From positions 5,004,001 to 5,068,000 of the forward strand of contig CM065396.1 of assembly GCA_033060915.1 (NCBI GenBank): a stretch of 64,000 nucleotides of DNA, written 5' to 3'. Made by a program: the position numbers and the translations under genes. Origin of the DNA: Euryodendron excelsum. Taxonomy: Eukaryota > Streptophyta > Magnoliopsida > Ericales > Pentaphylacaceae. The notes beneath the pieces are model-generated. The model saw nothing but the letters and a program-made list of their open reading frames with translations. It was not told the origin of the DNA and searched no databases. Shown one piece after another: positions 35,202 to 47,431 of this stretch. How positions within the stretch are numbered: the stretch's first letter is position 1; each line of letters begins with the position of its first letter.

Positions 35202-38200
35202 ATTTCAATCTCAAATTTAATTTCAAGTCCAATTCTAATTCAAATCAAATTCGGCACGCCTTTCAAAAAAGTTAATCATTCAAGCGATAAGACCATCTAA
35301 TCTGGCACGTTTTTTGAGAAAACTCCTCGGAACGGTAAGTCCCTTCAAACCCGTCGACCAGGATGGAACCCAAGTCCCCGAGATGGTAGAATGGTCCACC
35401 TTTGGCGCCTCGTAGCTAGCTAATGAAGAATGTCCGTTATTCAACACGTCTTTCTAGAAAGTTGATTTCTCAGACGATAAGTCCACCTAGCAGCTTCCCG
35501 AGATCAGGCAGTCTCCGGAATGAACGCAAACATCAAAGTGGCAAAAACATTCGTAAACATCACAACCGTCAGAGTGGCAGAAACACTCGTAAACAGGTCG
35601 ACATTGGGAATTACTAACAAGCCCCTATGTTATGGGACCAAACTCGCCTATTGGCCGTGACACGTTTACCAATGGACCAGATACCTTTGAAAACCAACTC
35701 GTTATAGATCGTCAGAGTGACAAAAACACTTAAAACCTAGGTTAACACCAGTGCCTGCTATTCTACTCCGGTGAAAAATGACCAAACTATCCATTGGGCC
35801 TTTTCGACACGCTTCGCAAAAAAGTACCTAAGTCCTCAGAGCGATAAGTGCATGCTTTCAAGGTCATCCCAAAAACAATCCGGCATGTTCAAATGCCTTC
35901 CAGTCGATTTTGGACTAATTCTGGGACCATCTGGTCAAAATAACCCATTTTGTCCTTAGGCATCCGAGCACCCCGAGAACCACACTGGCTCTGGGTATGA
36001 AACCGATCACCTCTTGAGAATGCTTCTAATAGTATTCTAAACTTTCCAATACTTTTCCGGATCATTTCAAGTCAATTTCGGCAAACCTGGTGCAAAATGA
36101 TCGTTTTGCCCCTGGTGAGCCGATCGGCTTTTCCAATCATACCGGCTCTGGGTATCAAACCAGCACTCCTTTGGAACACTCTAGATAGTATTTTCAACCT
36201 TCAAGTCCTATCATGAATCATTCTGAGTCCATTTCGTTGGCTTTTTAGTCTAGTTGACCATTTTGCCCCTAATAACTCAGTCGACAATTCTAAGTTTTTT
36301 TTTCAAGTTTGTTACCCTTGGGACACTATCTCAAGGGTTTTTACCCATTTCCAGCCTTCCGAACCATTCTCAGCCTTCTAGAACATTTTTGGACCTTCCG
36401 AAGTCACTCCCAATGAAGCCAAGTCAAATATTACATGGTAGTCATTAATACATGCGCCCAAATCTTTTGCCTTGTGTATCAAGGTTTGAAAGATACATTG
36501 CTTACTGGCCTTAAGGCTTTTCTAAGTGGCTGGCACCAGCCAAAAATTGGCCTGACGCCACTGTAACAGGCACCAGGTCAGTCTTGTGTTTATAAATACA
36601 AAGTCTCCCCCTGCATGAAAAGAAACGGCAATCTAACTCTAGAAATTCTGTTTTTCAATATACAGACCTCGAACTCTCTCCAAACCGTAGTCTTCTTAGG
36701 CCGCTTCAAACCCTAGCCCCTATACACTCTAACCCTAGCATACATACACTCAATACACTCTTATACGAGCCTCTAAGCCGACCATTGAAGATTCAAGGTG
36801 CTTCAATATCAAAACTCTTGAAGATTAAAGCAAAGCAAAACAAAGCAAATAAGACACAAGGTTGGTTTTCTTTTATGTTTATGCAATTCCCGCCCTCTCT
36901 CTTCTTTCTCCTAACCCACTTAGGTTTTCTTCTATTTTAATCCCCTATCATCTTCCCCCCTTTCTTGTATACTTGAAACAAGAATTTTCCCTGTTCATGT
37001 GTAAGAAGAATAGTTGAAAGTCACCGTGTCGGGGGCTTTCTTCTAATCCAACCATAGACCATGTGGATTCGGCCCGCTTGATTATGCGGTGAAGCCTAAA
37101 CCTTGTATGTTTACGACCCTACTTGCATTGTGCATATCATACTCATACATATCTTCAAAATCGTTTTCTAAACTTGTTTTCAAGACTTGCATCAAAATTT
37201 TTTACAAAACTTGTATTAAAAATATTCTCTTTCAAACTTGTTTTCAAAAAATTACGATCTTAAGATGATTCTAACCGCTCCATGGTTAAGGTTGTTTTAG
37301 GAAAGTGTTACATAAGTTTTAGGTATAAATCCTAAAATCTTTTTGTCCAAATCACAATCCTAAGGTGATTCTAGCCATTCCATGGTTAGGGTTGCTTTAG
37401 GAAAGTGTTATATTTAAAGTAACCAACATGGTCCATATTTCCGAACCCTTATCGTTTTTAAAATCATAATCCTAGAATGGTTCTAATCTTCTTATGGTTA
37501 GAATCGTTTTAGGAAAATGAGACATTTTTAGAGACTTGCAAGAGTCTATATTCAAATCTACTTTCTAAAATCTCTTTTCAAACTTATTTCCTAAAAATTC
37601 TTTCTAAAAATCAATTTCCTAAAAACTCTTTCCAAAAATTTCTTTTCTAAAAACTCTCTTTTCAAAAGTTCTACTTTCCAAAATCACTTTTTCTTGAAGT
37701 TCAAGTCAAGCCCTAAAACCCATGATTAGGAAACCCTAGTTTTCAACTTCCTTTTTTATATCCAAATCATAGGTTTTCAAAATCCTATTTTCTACATCAA
37801 AATCATAGGTTTCCAAAACTTTCCTTTTTTCACATCAAATCATAAATTCCAAGTCCAAGCTTTCCAAATCTCATCTTTTCTAATTCCATGTCAAATCTAA
37901 TCTTCCATCTTAGAAAACCAAACCCCATCTCCAATATTGGAAGCCAAATCAAATCCTCCGGTTTTGAAAACAAAATCAAATCATCTCTTTTTTGAAATAA
38001 AATTCAATCTTTTATTGTAGGAAATAAAAATTAAATTTTTTCTAATTCTAACATTTCCTAATTCCATTCCTTTCCTAATTCCATACCTTTCCAAATCTCA
38101 ACTTTTTAAATTCTAAATTATCAAATTTTTCTTAAACTCAAATCTCTCTTAACTTAAAGTATTTCCAAAACTCAAACTTTCAACTTTTTCTTAATTTCAA

Positions 38201-39539
38201 ATCTTTCTAATTATAAACTTTTTGAATCCAAACCTTTCTTAAATTCAAAACTTTCCAAATTCAAAACTTTCCAATTCCAAATCTTTCCAAAATTCTAAGA
38301 CTTTCTAAATTTCAAATCTTTCTTAAATCAAACTTTCTAAATTCAAATCTTTCCAAATTTCAATCTTTCTTAAATCAAACTTTCTAAATTCAAATCTTTC
38401 CAAAATCAACTCTTTCTTAAAAAGAAAACTTTCATAAGTTCAAACTTTCCAAAATTCAAATCTTTCCAAATTCAAAACTTTCCTAAAATGAAAAGTTTCC
38501 TAATTTGGCACTTTCTTAAAATAGAACTTTCCTATTTTGAAGCAATCCTAATTTAAAACTTTACAAAGTCCAATCTTTCCTAAACTCTAGCTTTTCAAAT
38601 CATTCCAAGTCAAGTGTTTTCAAATCAAATCAAATCCCTTTTTCAAATCTTCCTTAAATCAAACTCTTTCTCTAATCAAACCTTTTCAAATCAAATCTTT
38701 TGAAATCAAAATTTTCTAAAAAAATCGCAAAGTATCTATTTTCAATCGGACTCTGGTCCGATCTATGACTGACATGATTCCCAAAAAGGGATACGTAGGC
38801 AGCTCTCATGGGTGCGGTCACAACCTTTTTCAAATTTCCAATTCTATGATCTATTTCAAGTTTCTAATTCTAAAGTTTATTTTCAAATCTCAAATTCTAA
38901 TTTCTAAAACATTCTTTCAAAATCAAATAAAGTCTTTTCAAACCTATTTCCAAAATCAAATTAAGTCTTTTCAAAATCAAATTAAATCCTTGCACTTGCA
39001 TGTCATGCATCATGTCAAATTTCTTTCTCAAAATTCTTTTCCAAAGTGGATATTTTTTTGACATTTATTAATCAAAGATTCCAAATGAGTGAACCTAGGG
39101 TGAATAGACATGTAGGTAACGCAAGGGCGGGGTAAGGTGATGGCTTAGTGCGTCTTCCCTACACGTAACCAACCCTCGAACCTAGAATCACTGTTTTCAA
39201 AGACCAAAATGGAGTTATTTTCAAAAAGGGCTTAAATATTTTTAAAGCTTGCCAAACAACCTATTTTCTTAAAAACCCTCTCTTGAGGAAGTTTTCTAAA
39301 ACCTTTTAAAAAACCCTAGTTTAGTCTTCGGATTGCACTTAGTTTTAGGTGACCTAACTCACTTTAATCAAGTTAGGTGGCGACTCCAAACCTTTTTTCA
39401 AAATCCCTTATTCAAAATTAATTTCAAATTCAAACCTAGTCACACTCGTCCTTCTAGGAGGATGACTTCTAACAAGAGAGTACTGTGTTTTTCTCACTTG
39501 TGCGTATTTTTCTCGGGTGCAAAAAATCAAGGCGTGACA
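35202..39539 (+). mobile_element. Solo LTR 2, 3' part
   Basis: This continues the plus-oriented LTR interrupted by the Athila-like element. Together with 22149-22375 it is 4565 bp. U3 has degenerate modules ending TTTTGCCCCT (35930-36290). A TATA-type box (TTTATAAATACA) lies near 36590, followed by a transcript-leader-like stretch. A long TTTCCAAA/TTTCTAAA-rich segment fills 37560-38720. It ends GGCGTGACA at 39539 with TSD ATAAT at 39540-39544. No internal region remains, so it is a solo LTR. Confidence 0.82.
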
Positions 39540-39544
39540 ATAAT

Positions 39545-41949
39545 GATGGACATGAAAATGGGGCCAAGCATGCAATACATGAATATGGTAACCATATGCA
39601 AGGGGGTCATGAATTTATACAAGGCTATAGGTCACACCAAATTGCAAGATGCTCCAAGGCCATGCCATCTTAAAGTAGACTAGTGAGAGATCCCCCTACA
39701 CGGTGGCTTTCACAAGCTTTCCTCTAGGCATGAACTAGGAGCTCATTTGTTTCAAGCATGCAAGAAAAGGGGGTAGAAGATGGGAGTTTAAAATAGAGAA
39801 TAGCCTAAGTAGAATAGGAGGGAAAAGAGAAGAGTGGGAATGGAAAAATGTAAAAGAGAACACTACCTTTATCTTCAAAGCACTTTCAAGCTTCTATGAA
39901 TGACTTGTCTTGAACTTGAAGGGCCTTAGAGAGGCTTGAAGGGGCTGGAAATGGTCGTTCATTGGAAGCCTTGTAGGTGGAGAGTATGGGCTAGAGAGAG
40001 GTTGAATCTAACTTATGTGCTTTGAGGGTGAGGTGTATATGGAATTTCGAAGTTCAGAGACTCTTTTTGCATAACTTCGCTACTGTTTTTTATTCTAGAA
40101 TATGCAAAGGGTGAGGCCTATATTTATAGGCAAACTGGAGAGACTTGGCGCATGTAGTGCATGCGCCTAGGCAATTTTTGCCCTGGCACATGTGCTACAT
40201 GCACCAGTACTGTTCCACTGTATGCATGCCACATGGCACACTCTGTACTGGCTCAATTTTAGGGAGTAAGCAAAGTTTTGATCGATCTGATTACAATCTA
40301 GGCGCATGTAACATACGCTCTACCGGTGAGAATTTTTGTTTAAACTTTGCCTTGATAATTGTGCAATTCGAGAAAGATTCGAAAAAATTGGTTACGTTCA
40401 CGATGTTCTCCTAGTGTTTCTCAAGAACTTGGAATTTTTGAAAAGTTTGAAAGGTGTTCGAAAGAATAAGATATTGTCTCGAGAAGCATGCATAAAAATA
40501 CACTTTTGCGAAGCGTTTGTGATACGCTCCGTAAATGTTCAAAAGTAGCAATTTTAGGGCCACGCAATTAGGGCCTTAGGGAAGCGATCTCTCCGATTGG
40601 ACCGTACCGATGGAAAGTGCTCTGAAAATACTTTCAAGAATTTTCTAATTTACAAATTTCTCAAGTCATTTGACGGTGCATTATAATCAGGGAATTGGAA
40701 GAAAAGATAACCCGGACAGAGTGTCTGAGACGCTCCAAGGATTATTGAAAGTGGCAGTTTTCGAGCCATGCGATCGAGGGCTTCAGGAAGCGATCTATTC
40801 AATCGAGCCATATCGATGGAAAGACCTATGGACAAGCTTTTTGAAATTTTATGATTTACGCATTTCTCAAATCATTTGACGGTGCGTTATAATTCGGGAA
40901 TCGGGAGAAAAAGACAACCCTAGTGGAGAGTCTGCGAGACTCTCCAGAGGATTTTTGTCGACTTGGAAGTGTGTAGAGTCACAAGACTCACCTTGGATTG
41001 AATAGGGACATATGATAGGATATGCCCGTTTGGTATCCAGAGCCGGTGTAGTTTCAAGGGCGCTCGGGCCACCAGGGGTAAAATGGTCATTTTAACCAAA
41101 ATTGGTCGAAAAGGGTCTAGATGAATTGGAATGGCATATTAGGCATGCCAAACCGTTTAGGTACAGTCCTGGAAGACGTTTTCACTGTTTGGTGGGATTT
41201 GTATTGTGCTAGAGTGCCTAAGGGCAAAACGGTTATTTTGACCAAAGTTGGCCGGAACGGAACCGAAATTGGTTAGGATAACGTATTGAGTATGCCTAAT
41301 TGCCTAAGAACATTTTAAAAGAGTGGACTTACCATCTTGACGGATTTTGAACTTTCTCCAAGACATGCCTAGAGGCCCAAAGGGTAGATTTGGTCATTTT
41401 TTACTGAGTCGGGCTGGCAAGCACCGATGTTAACCTAGGTGTTGGTTCCTAAGACTGCTCGGTCTTGGAAAGCTACCTATAGGATGGTGTTGGTTCCTAA
41501 GATTGCCCGATCTCAAAAAGCTACCTGTAAGGTGATGTTGTTCCCCGAGATCGCTTGGTCTCGAAGAAATATCGAGTAACAGATATTCTACATTGGCCGG
41601 CTAGCAGGCGCTAGAAGTGAACCATCTGGAATTTGATAAGGTGTTGGTCCCCGAGATCGTCTAATTTTGGGAAACTACCTGGATGGAGTTGGTTCTCAAG
41701 ACCGCTCAATCTCAAAAAGCTGCGTGGATAGCATTGGTTGCCAAGACTACTCAGTCTCAAAAAGCTACCTAGAGTGCCAAGGGCAATATGGTCTTTTTAG
41801 CTCCTTTTGGGCTTTACGGGCTGAGGAAGTGACCAGTTAATTGGATTAGAGTTTAAAAGAGCTAGCCTGGGCTCGTATGTGTTGTGATATTTGAAACTGG
41901 ATTCGGTCGGGCCAGAGATTGCTGAGCAGGCAAAAATGGGGTGCTTACA
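39545..41949 (-). repeat. 5' LTR of element B, right (5'-terminal) part
   Basis: Read on the minus strand, this starts TGTAAGCACCCCATTTTTGC at 41949 and matches the U3 starts of the other copies. Near 40120 a TATAAATATAGGC box marks the promoter. U3 holds a tandem array of about 55-bp units with GAGACC/GGTCTC palindromic cores at 41430-41775. It joins 19362-22148 once solo LTR 2 is removed. Confidence 0.78.
41430..41775 (-). repeat. Tandem palindromic modules in LTR U3
   Basis: About five degenerate units of roughly 50-60 bp each contain a TTGGTTCC(C/T)(A/G)AGA element, a CTCGGTCT-type element and then AAAAGCTACCT. The two middle elements form an imperfect inverted repeat. Spacing is irregular between 41580 and 41640. 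Confidence 0.6.
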
Positions 41950-41950
41950 G

Positions 41951-44831
41951 TTCATGTATTGCATGTGATGGTCATGTTATCATGCTTAAAATGGTTTTCA
42001 AGACCCCCCACTAGTTTCATTTTCAATTGTTTTACAAAGTTCATGTTCAAATGATTTCCAAAATGTCTCTAAATTGGAATTTCTTTAAGTTTAAGCCAAG
42101 AACCCTAGTTTTCCAAGCCTTAGGATGTTTTACCTTAAACCTTACACATTACTTTGCATTCATGTGGCTCTCTTGAGTTTTGCGCTTAAAATAATTTTCA
42201 AAACCACCCTCTCTAAAAAAAGGTTTTCAATGCCTTTAAAAGTTTTCAAGACATCCCTCTTTGGGAGGGGGGGGTTTCAATAATTGTGCTCTTTTGAGTT
42301 TTGGAGTTGGAATGGTCCTAAGGAAGCTCTCATTGGAGTAGTTTTCATCAAATCCACCATATGAATCTTAACTCACTACAGTGGTTTTGATGTCACAAAA
42401 GTGATTTTTAAAACAACCCTCATTTGAGTAATTTTCAAGTTTTTAAGTGATTTCTAAAAGACTACTTACTCTATACTGATTTTTAAAGTTTTGCTCTCTT
42501 GAAGTGGTTTCCAAGCATCAACCATATGAACACTACACTTACTTGAGTGGTTTTACAAAAGTTGTTTTCAAAATCTACAACTCTCTATAATTGTTTTCCT
42601 AAAATGGCTTTACATGAAATGATAGTTTCCTTACATGAAATAATGACATTCTTACATGAAATGAGACTTTTCCAAACACTTCTTCAAAGTTTTTCACATA
42701 AAATGATAAAGTTTTTACATGAAATTATGATTTTCAAAACATATTTTCAAAGTTCATGCATAAAACCACCATTTCCAACTTTTTAAAACCACTAGGTTCA
42801 AAACCCTAATCCAAAACTACTTTCCAAAACCACTTTTCAAAACCCTAGGTTAACTTGACCCTAGTTTCCTAAACTTAGGTTAACCTAACCTAGGTTAGTC
42901 AACCATAGTTCATGTAACCCTAGTTAGCCAACTTTAGGTTAACCTAACCCAAATTAGTTACCCTGAATTGACCTAACAAGGGTTAGTTGACTTCAAGACT
43001 CTAATTTCAAGGCCTTTTGAGCCATCGCTCAACACATGACCCTTTTTCAAAACATATTTTCAAAGTATTCTACTCTTTTGAGTTTTTAAAAATCATAACT
43101 CCAAAGTCCTTTCAAATGTTTTTATACTCCCCTCTAATGTTTTTAAGAGTTCTCTAAAACTTATCCTAACGAATTGGTTGGACACTTAACATCTTTCAAA
43201 ACTTGTTTTCTCAAATATTTTTTCAAAACTCACAACCCTAAGGTGATCATAACCTTCTCAGGGTTAGGGTTTTCAAAGAAAAAGTATTACATCAAATACA
43301 ACCTTCAAGGTCTTTTATATTAGGGTTTTAAAACCCCAATTGTTTTCTAAAATCCTTTTTAAAAATGATTTTCAAGAGTTACACCATTGAAGTAACCTTA
43401 GGCCTTCTATGGTTAAGGTTGTTCAAGCAAAATGAGATATCAAATAGGGTTCTATAACCCTAAAGTTTTCATAACCCTAAAGTTTTCAAAACCCTAAGGG
43501 AAGTTTCTAGCCCTTTTACTAAAAAGTTTTTTCAAAAATTGTAACCCTAAAGGAGTCTAGTTGATTAGCAACTAGTCTCTCAAGGATGATGAAACATTTC
43601 AAAGTACCTTTTATATGGTATACCAAAAAAAAAAAAAAAGATTTAAAAAGTTTTCGAAGACAAGTTCAAAATGGCTTTTATCTCACTCCCATCCAAACTC
43701 TATTTTCATAAATTCCTAATCAAGTTTTCAAAACATCCCAAATCCTATTTCAAAAATATGCCAAAATTCCCTCAATTTGCTTTTAAAATATTCCAAAAAA
43801 TTCCATGTCCAAAATATTTTCAAAATCTCTCAAGTTGTATTTCAAGTCAAAATTCTTGAATCCAAACTTTCAAACAAAAAAAAACCCTTCTAAGACTCCT
43901 GTGAGTCTCCTTCTAATCGGGTCATCGCCCGAACTGTGAATGACCTGATTTTCATCAAATAAGATACGTAGCCAACTTTGGAAAACCTAGATGTGAACAC
44001 TATATCCTTCAAATGGACACTTTTCAAAAATATTTCAATCACACAATTTCAAAACTCACCTTAAACAATTATCAAATCTTTCAAATCGCCCGAACTACGA
44101 ATAACTTGATTCTAGCCTAGTGAGATATATAGGCAACCTAAATTAGTGCGGTCCTAAAATGGTGCGGTCATAATCATTTTTAAGTCAAATGTTCCTTTTT
44201 CGAAACTTTCTATCATTTAAAACTTCTATCTCAAATTATTTCAAAAACTTTCTATTTTTCAAATATCTTTTTAAAAATATACATCATGTATCATTCATCC
44301 CAAAAGTAATGACCAAACTCTATTTTAAAAATTTTATAGGGGATAAAAGTGGACATTTAATAGTCGGTGATTTAAGTGAGTGAGTGAAGAGTAAACAGAC
44401 ATGTAGATAGAGAAAAGGCAAGGTAAGATGATGATCTTAGGATATCTTTCCTACACGTAACCAACTCTCGGACCATAGATTTCTAGTTTCAAAAACCAAC
44501 CCAAAGTCACGTTTTCCAAAAGAGTTTTAAAATGTTTTTAAAAGGTTGTTAAACGAACCTATCTTCTGAAAACCTCTTAAGATGACATTTTCAAAATATT
44601 TTTTAAAAATCTAAGTCCAATCTTCGGATTACACTTAATTTTAAGTGACTTGGCATGACTTTAATTATGTTAGGTGGCAACTCCTATTTTACCTAGAAGC
44701 CCTTGTTCAAATTAATTTTCAAAATCAAAGTCCCGTTGCACTTGTCCTTGTAGGGTAGGTTCTAATTGAAAAAGCATCGGTCCTTTTTCCGAAACCAAGA
44801 TGGGCTCGAGTTAAAAAACCGAGGGACGACA
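41951..44831 (+). repeat. 3' part of an older plus-oriented LTR (LTR C)
   Basis: This matches the downstream half of solo LTR 1: the CTAGGTTAAC/GACCCTAG minisatellite at 42838-42990, GTGACTTGG with TTAGGTGGCAACTCC near 44645-44680, and an end at GACGACA (44831). Its 5' half is not adjacent. Instead the minus-oriented 5' end of element B's LTR abuts it at 41949. The simplest reading is that the A/B composite inserted into this LTR and the missing half lies left of the window. Confidence 0.65.
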
Positions 44832-44905
44832 CCTTGTGTATAAAAAAATTAATTTTTTATCATAAATTGAAGGGTATAATTAGTATCTAAAACAAAACAA
44901 TAATA
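44832..44905. other. Boundary sequence between LTR C and MITE
   Basis: AT-rich flank; CCTTG (44832-44836) would be the TSD of the LTR C element if its other end could be seen. Confidence 0.35.
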
Positions 44906-45363
44906 GGAATAATTACACTTTACCTCCTTGTGACTTGAACAAAAATCAGATGACTTCTCTGTGATTCAAAAGTTAACACATAACCCCTTTATGATTTGGA
45001 CTTAACTGTAAAATGGGTAGAAACCATTAGAATTAATAGCAATTCTATCACATGAGTATTCTCATCATTTTATCTCTCCAAACTAAAAATTAAAAAGAAG
45101 AATTTGCCCTTTATGTCAAAATAAAGGGTTAATATTCTCTGTGGCATTTTTGTTATTTCACTAAATTTGTCAAGGTTCTATTCATTTTACAGATAAGTCC
45201 AATGATGAAAATACTCATGTGATAGAATTGTCGTTAATTCTAACGGTTTTCAGCAGTTTTACAGTTAAGTCCAAACCATAAGAGACTTATATATTCACTT
45301 TTAGACCATTAGATAATCATTTGATTTTTGTTCAAACTACAAAGGGGTAAAATGTAATTACCC
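44906..45363. mobile_element. MITE with about 170-bp terminal inverted repeats
   Basis: The left arm starts near GGAATAATTACACTTTACC. The right arm, read in reverse complement, starts GGGTAATTACATTTTACC. The arms match over roughly 170 bp each, including AACAAAAATCA, GATTTGGACTTAACTGTAAA-type and ATTCTATCACATGAGTATT blocks. The short middle is unpaired. AT-rich repeats (AATAATA-like) flank both ends, so the target duplication is ambiguous. A non-autonomous DNA transposon is the likely identity; the superfamily is not certain (Mutator-like is a candidate). Confidence 0.8.
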
Positions 45364-45965
45364 GATAATAATAAGCACTTCATTTTCTCTCTATTTCTTT
45401 TCAATTTTGAAAAAAAAAAGGAAATAGAAAAAAATGCTTAAAAAATAAATCATCTCCACTTTCCTTTCACTTCACTTTTTCCCCTTAAAAATTACCTAAA
45501 CGAAATATAAACAAAATATAAGTAACTTCTGTCTTCTAAATCCTTTGCTTTTCCTCCGAAACCTATCCCAAACGGATTGTGGAAGTAGGTGTGCCGTGCT
45601 CTATACATGTTGCCTCGCATAATGACGTTCTTCACACAACTGTGAGGGGCACTTTGCCATTTTGCCACTCTCCAATGGGCAAAACCCTCCCTCTCAAAAT
45701 TCCACACTCATTCAGTCTCTCTCTCACTTTCTCTCACTCTAACCTCCATTTTCCTAATTCTCTCTCCCAAAAGATAGAGAAAGCCCTTAATTTAACCCAT
45801 CTCTGCGACAGTTCATTCCCATTTGAAGTTGAACACCCTCCAAATCTCATAGATTTAGAACTTTGACAGAAGGAAGGAAGGAAGGAAGGATCAAAACCCA
45901 TAGTCAAATTCTCAACCAAACACACCTTAGCTTTAACAAAAAGTCCCCTTTCAGAGGAGGAGGAG
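45364..45965 (+). promoter_or_regulatory. Upstream and 5' UTR region of the Cys-rich peptide gene
   Basis: This is a genic-looking flank. A pyrimidine-rich stretch (CTCTCTCTCAC-type, 45713-45770) and a GGAA repeat (45868-45889) precede the ATG at 45966, typical of plant 5' UTRs. No clear TATA box was fixed. Confidence 0.4.
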
Positions 45966-46049
45966 ATGTCTACACGTGGGGTTCTCTTCTCTCTCTTCCT
46001 TATGCTATTCTTCAGTCTCAATGAAGTAAGATTTGCCCATGTAAGTTCC

Positions 46050-46083
<34 letters not shown>

Positions 46084-46588
46084 AGAACCTTCTTTTGATT
46101 CTTAAGTCCCTTCATTTTTCATTTCAAATTAGCTCCGTATCCAGTTCAAATTTTGCTGCATCCACCCCACCTTAAGACCTAGTTGCATAAAATGGAATGA
46201 GATCAGAATTAGATACATTTTTTTTTTTTTGTGGGTTTGTTGATGATTGAATCGTTTTTCTCTTACTGTGTGTGTGTTTATAATTGAGGTGGAGGCAAAT
46301 GGGGTGGTGGCCGAGAATGGAAGCACGGGAGTGGGGACGACGGTGGAGGAAATGGTGCCGATGATTGGGGCGGCGGAGGAGAGGGTGGTGAATGAGAGCA
46401 GGAGGAGGTTGGGGAGCTTCCAGATCTGTGCGCCGTGCACTTGCTGTGGCGGTGGTGGTGGTGGGTCCAAAGGCTACTGCTTGGCCTCCCCTTGTTGCTA
46501 TGCCATCAACTGCAACATACCCAACAGGCCTTTTGGTTTCTGTTCTTTCACTCCCAAGACCTGCAATTGTTTTGGATGCCATCTGTGA
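45966..46588 (+). CDS. Small secreted Cys-rich protein, DUF7866-like, two exons
   Basis: Exon 1 (45966-46040, 25 codons) encodes a hydrophobic signal peptide, MSTRGVLFSLFLMLFFSLNE and a short tail. A GT donor follows at 46041 and an AG acceptor ends at 46288. Exon 2 (46289-46588) starts in phase 0 and gives a 124-residue protein. The mature part has an acidic variable region, then SRRRLGSFQICAPCTCC, a six-Gly linker, and a C-terminal block with CCYAINCNIPNRPFGFCSF and PKTCNCFGCHL. The Cys-dense C-terminus matches a conserved plant-specific family of unknown function (DUF7866, named from memory). It is probably secreted to the apoplast with disulfide bonds. The intron contains a CT microsatellite. 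Start choice: the ATG that opens the signal peptide. The reading frame, splice sites and conserved Cys pattern all agree. Confidence 0.87.
46048..46081 (+). repeat. (CT)n microsatellite in the intron
   Basis: A CT run lies within the intron of the Cys-rich peptide gene, shortly after the splice donor. Confidence 0.85.
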
Positions 46589-46684
46589 AAAACTCTCTTT
46601 TCAATTTACTTATGCTACTTGTCGTAGCTATTTCCATGTAAGTTCTTGCTACTTTTAGTGGGATTTGTCTTTTAGCCTTTTAGG

Positions 46685-46687
<3 letters not shown>

Positions 46688-46772
<85 letters not shown>
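46688..46772 (+). repeat. (CT)n(AT)n compound microsatellite
   Basis: About 62 bp of CT repeat run directly into about 22 bp of AT repeat. Confidence 0.95.
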
Positions 46773-47394
46773 TTGGAAGTAGCAAAAACTTGAGGCGGGA
46801 AAAGTAGAACTCGAGTTAGGACTGGACGAGTGTGTGGGGAACGTTATCCTTCTCAATGAAGGATATATGTCATATCATTATTACTATTATTAGTATTATA
46901 ATTATAGTTATTTTCTTCTTTCTTAAGCAATTTTCTTTTTCAATGTTTTAGTGCTTTTATCAGATATGTTGATTGTGTTCTGTTAACTTGGATTTAGATA
47001 TATGATTAAGTCGTGTTGTTCATTATTGCTAATTATTTCTTTTTATTATAATTTAGTTGGGTGTGGTGTGGCAGTGGTAGAGATTGCCTGCTGCGTAGTT
47101 TAATTTTCATGTATATGGAAGTGATGTGGGTGTGGGTGCGAGTGTCGTTGCGTGTATTATTTTCGCCATGATTTTGGTACACTTCCCAATTCGAACTGCT
47201 TCTGGTGGTCTTTCTGTGCCTTGCACTGCCAGTGGAGTAGCTTGAGAATGGGTGTGTTTGATCCTGAAATTATTTTTTTATTTTTTTTAAACAAGGCAAA
47301 AGGAAAGGAGGTGGGCCGGTGGAGTTCCAACCTCCGTCCAAATGAGCAGGTTCGTCAGACTTATTGTTGTGAAGCCAAAGCAAGTCATGGCCTC

Positions 47395-47395
47395 A

Positions 47396-47431
<36 letters not shown>

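Noticed and set aside
46129..46582. Minus-strand frames of 113 and 136 codons
   Set aside because: They are antisense to exon 2 of the Cys-rich peptide gene; Pro/Thr/His-rich composition mirrors its Gly/Cys codons.
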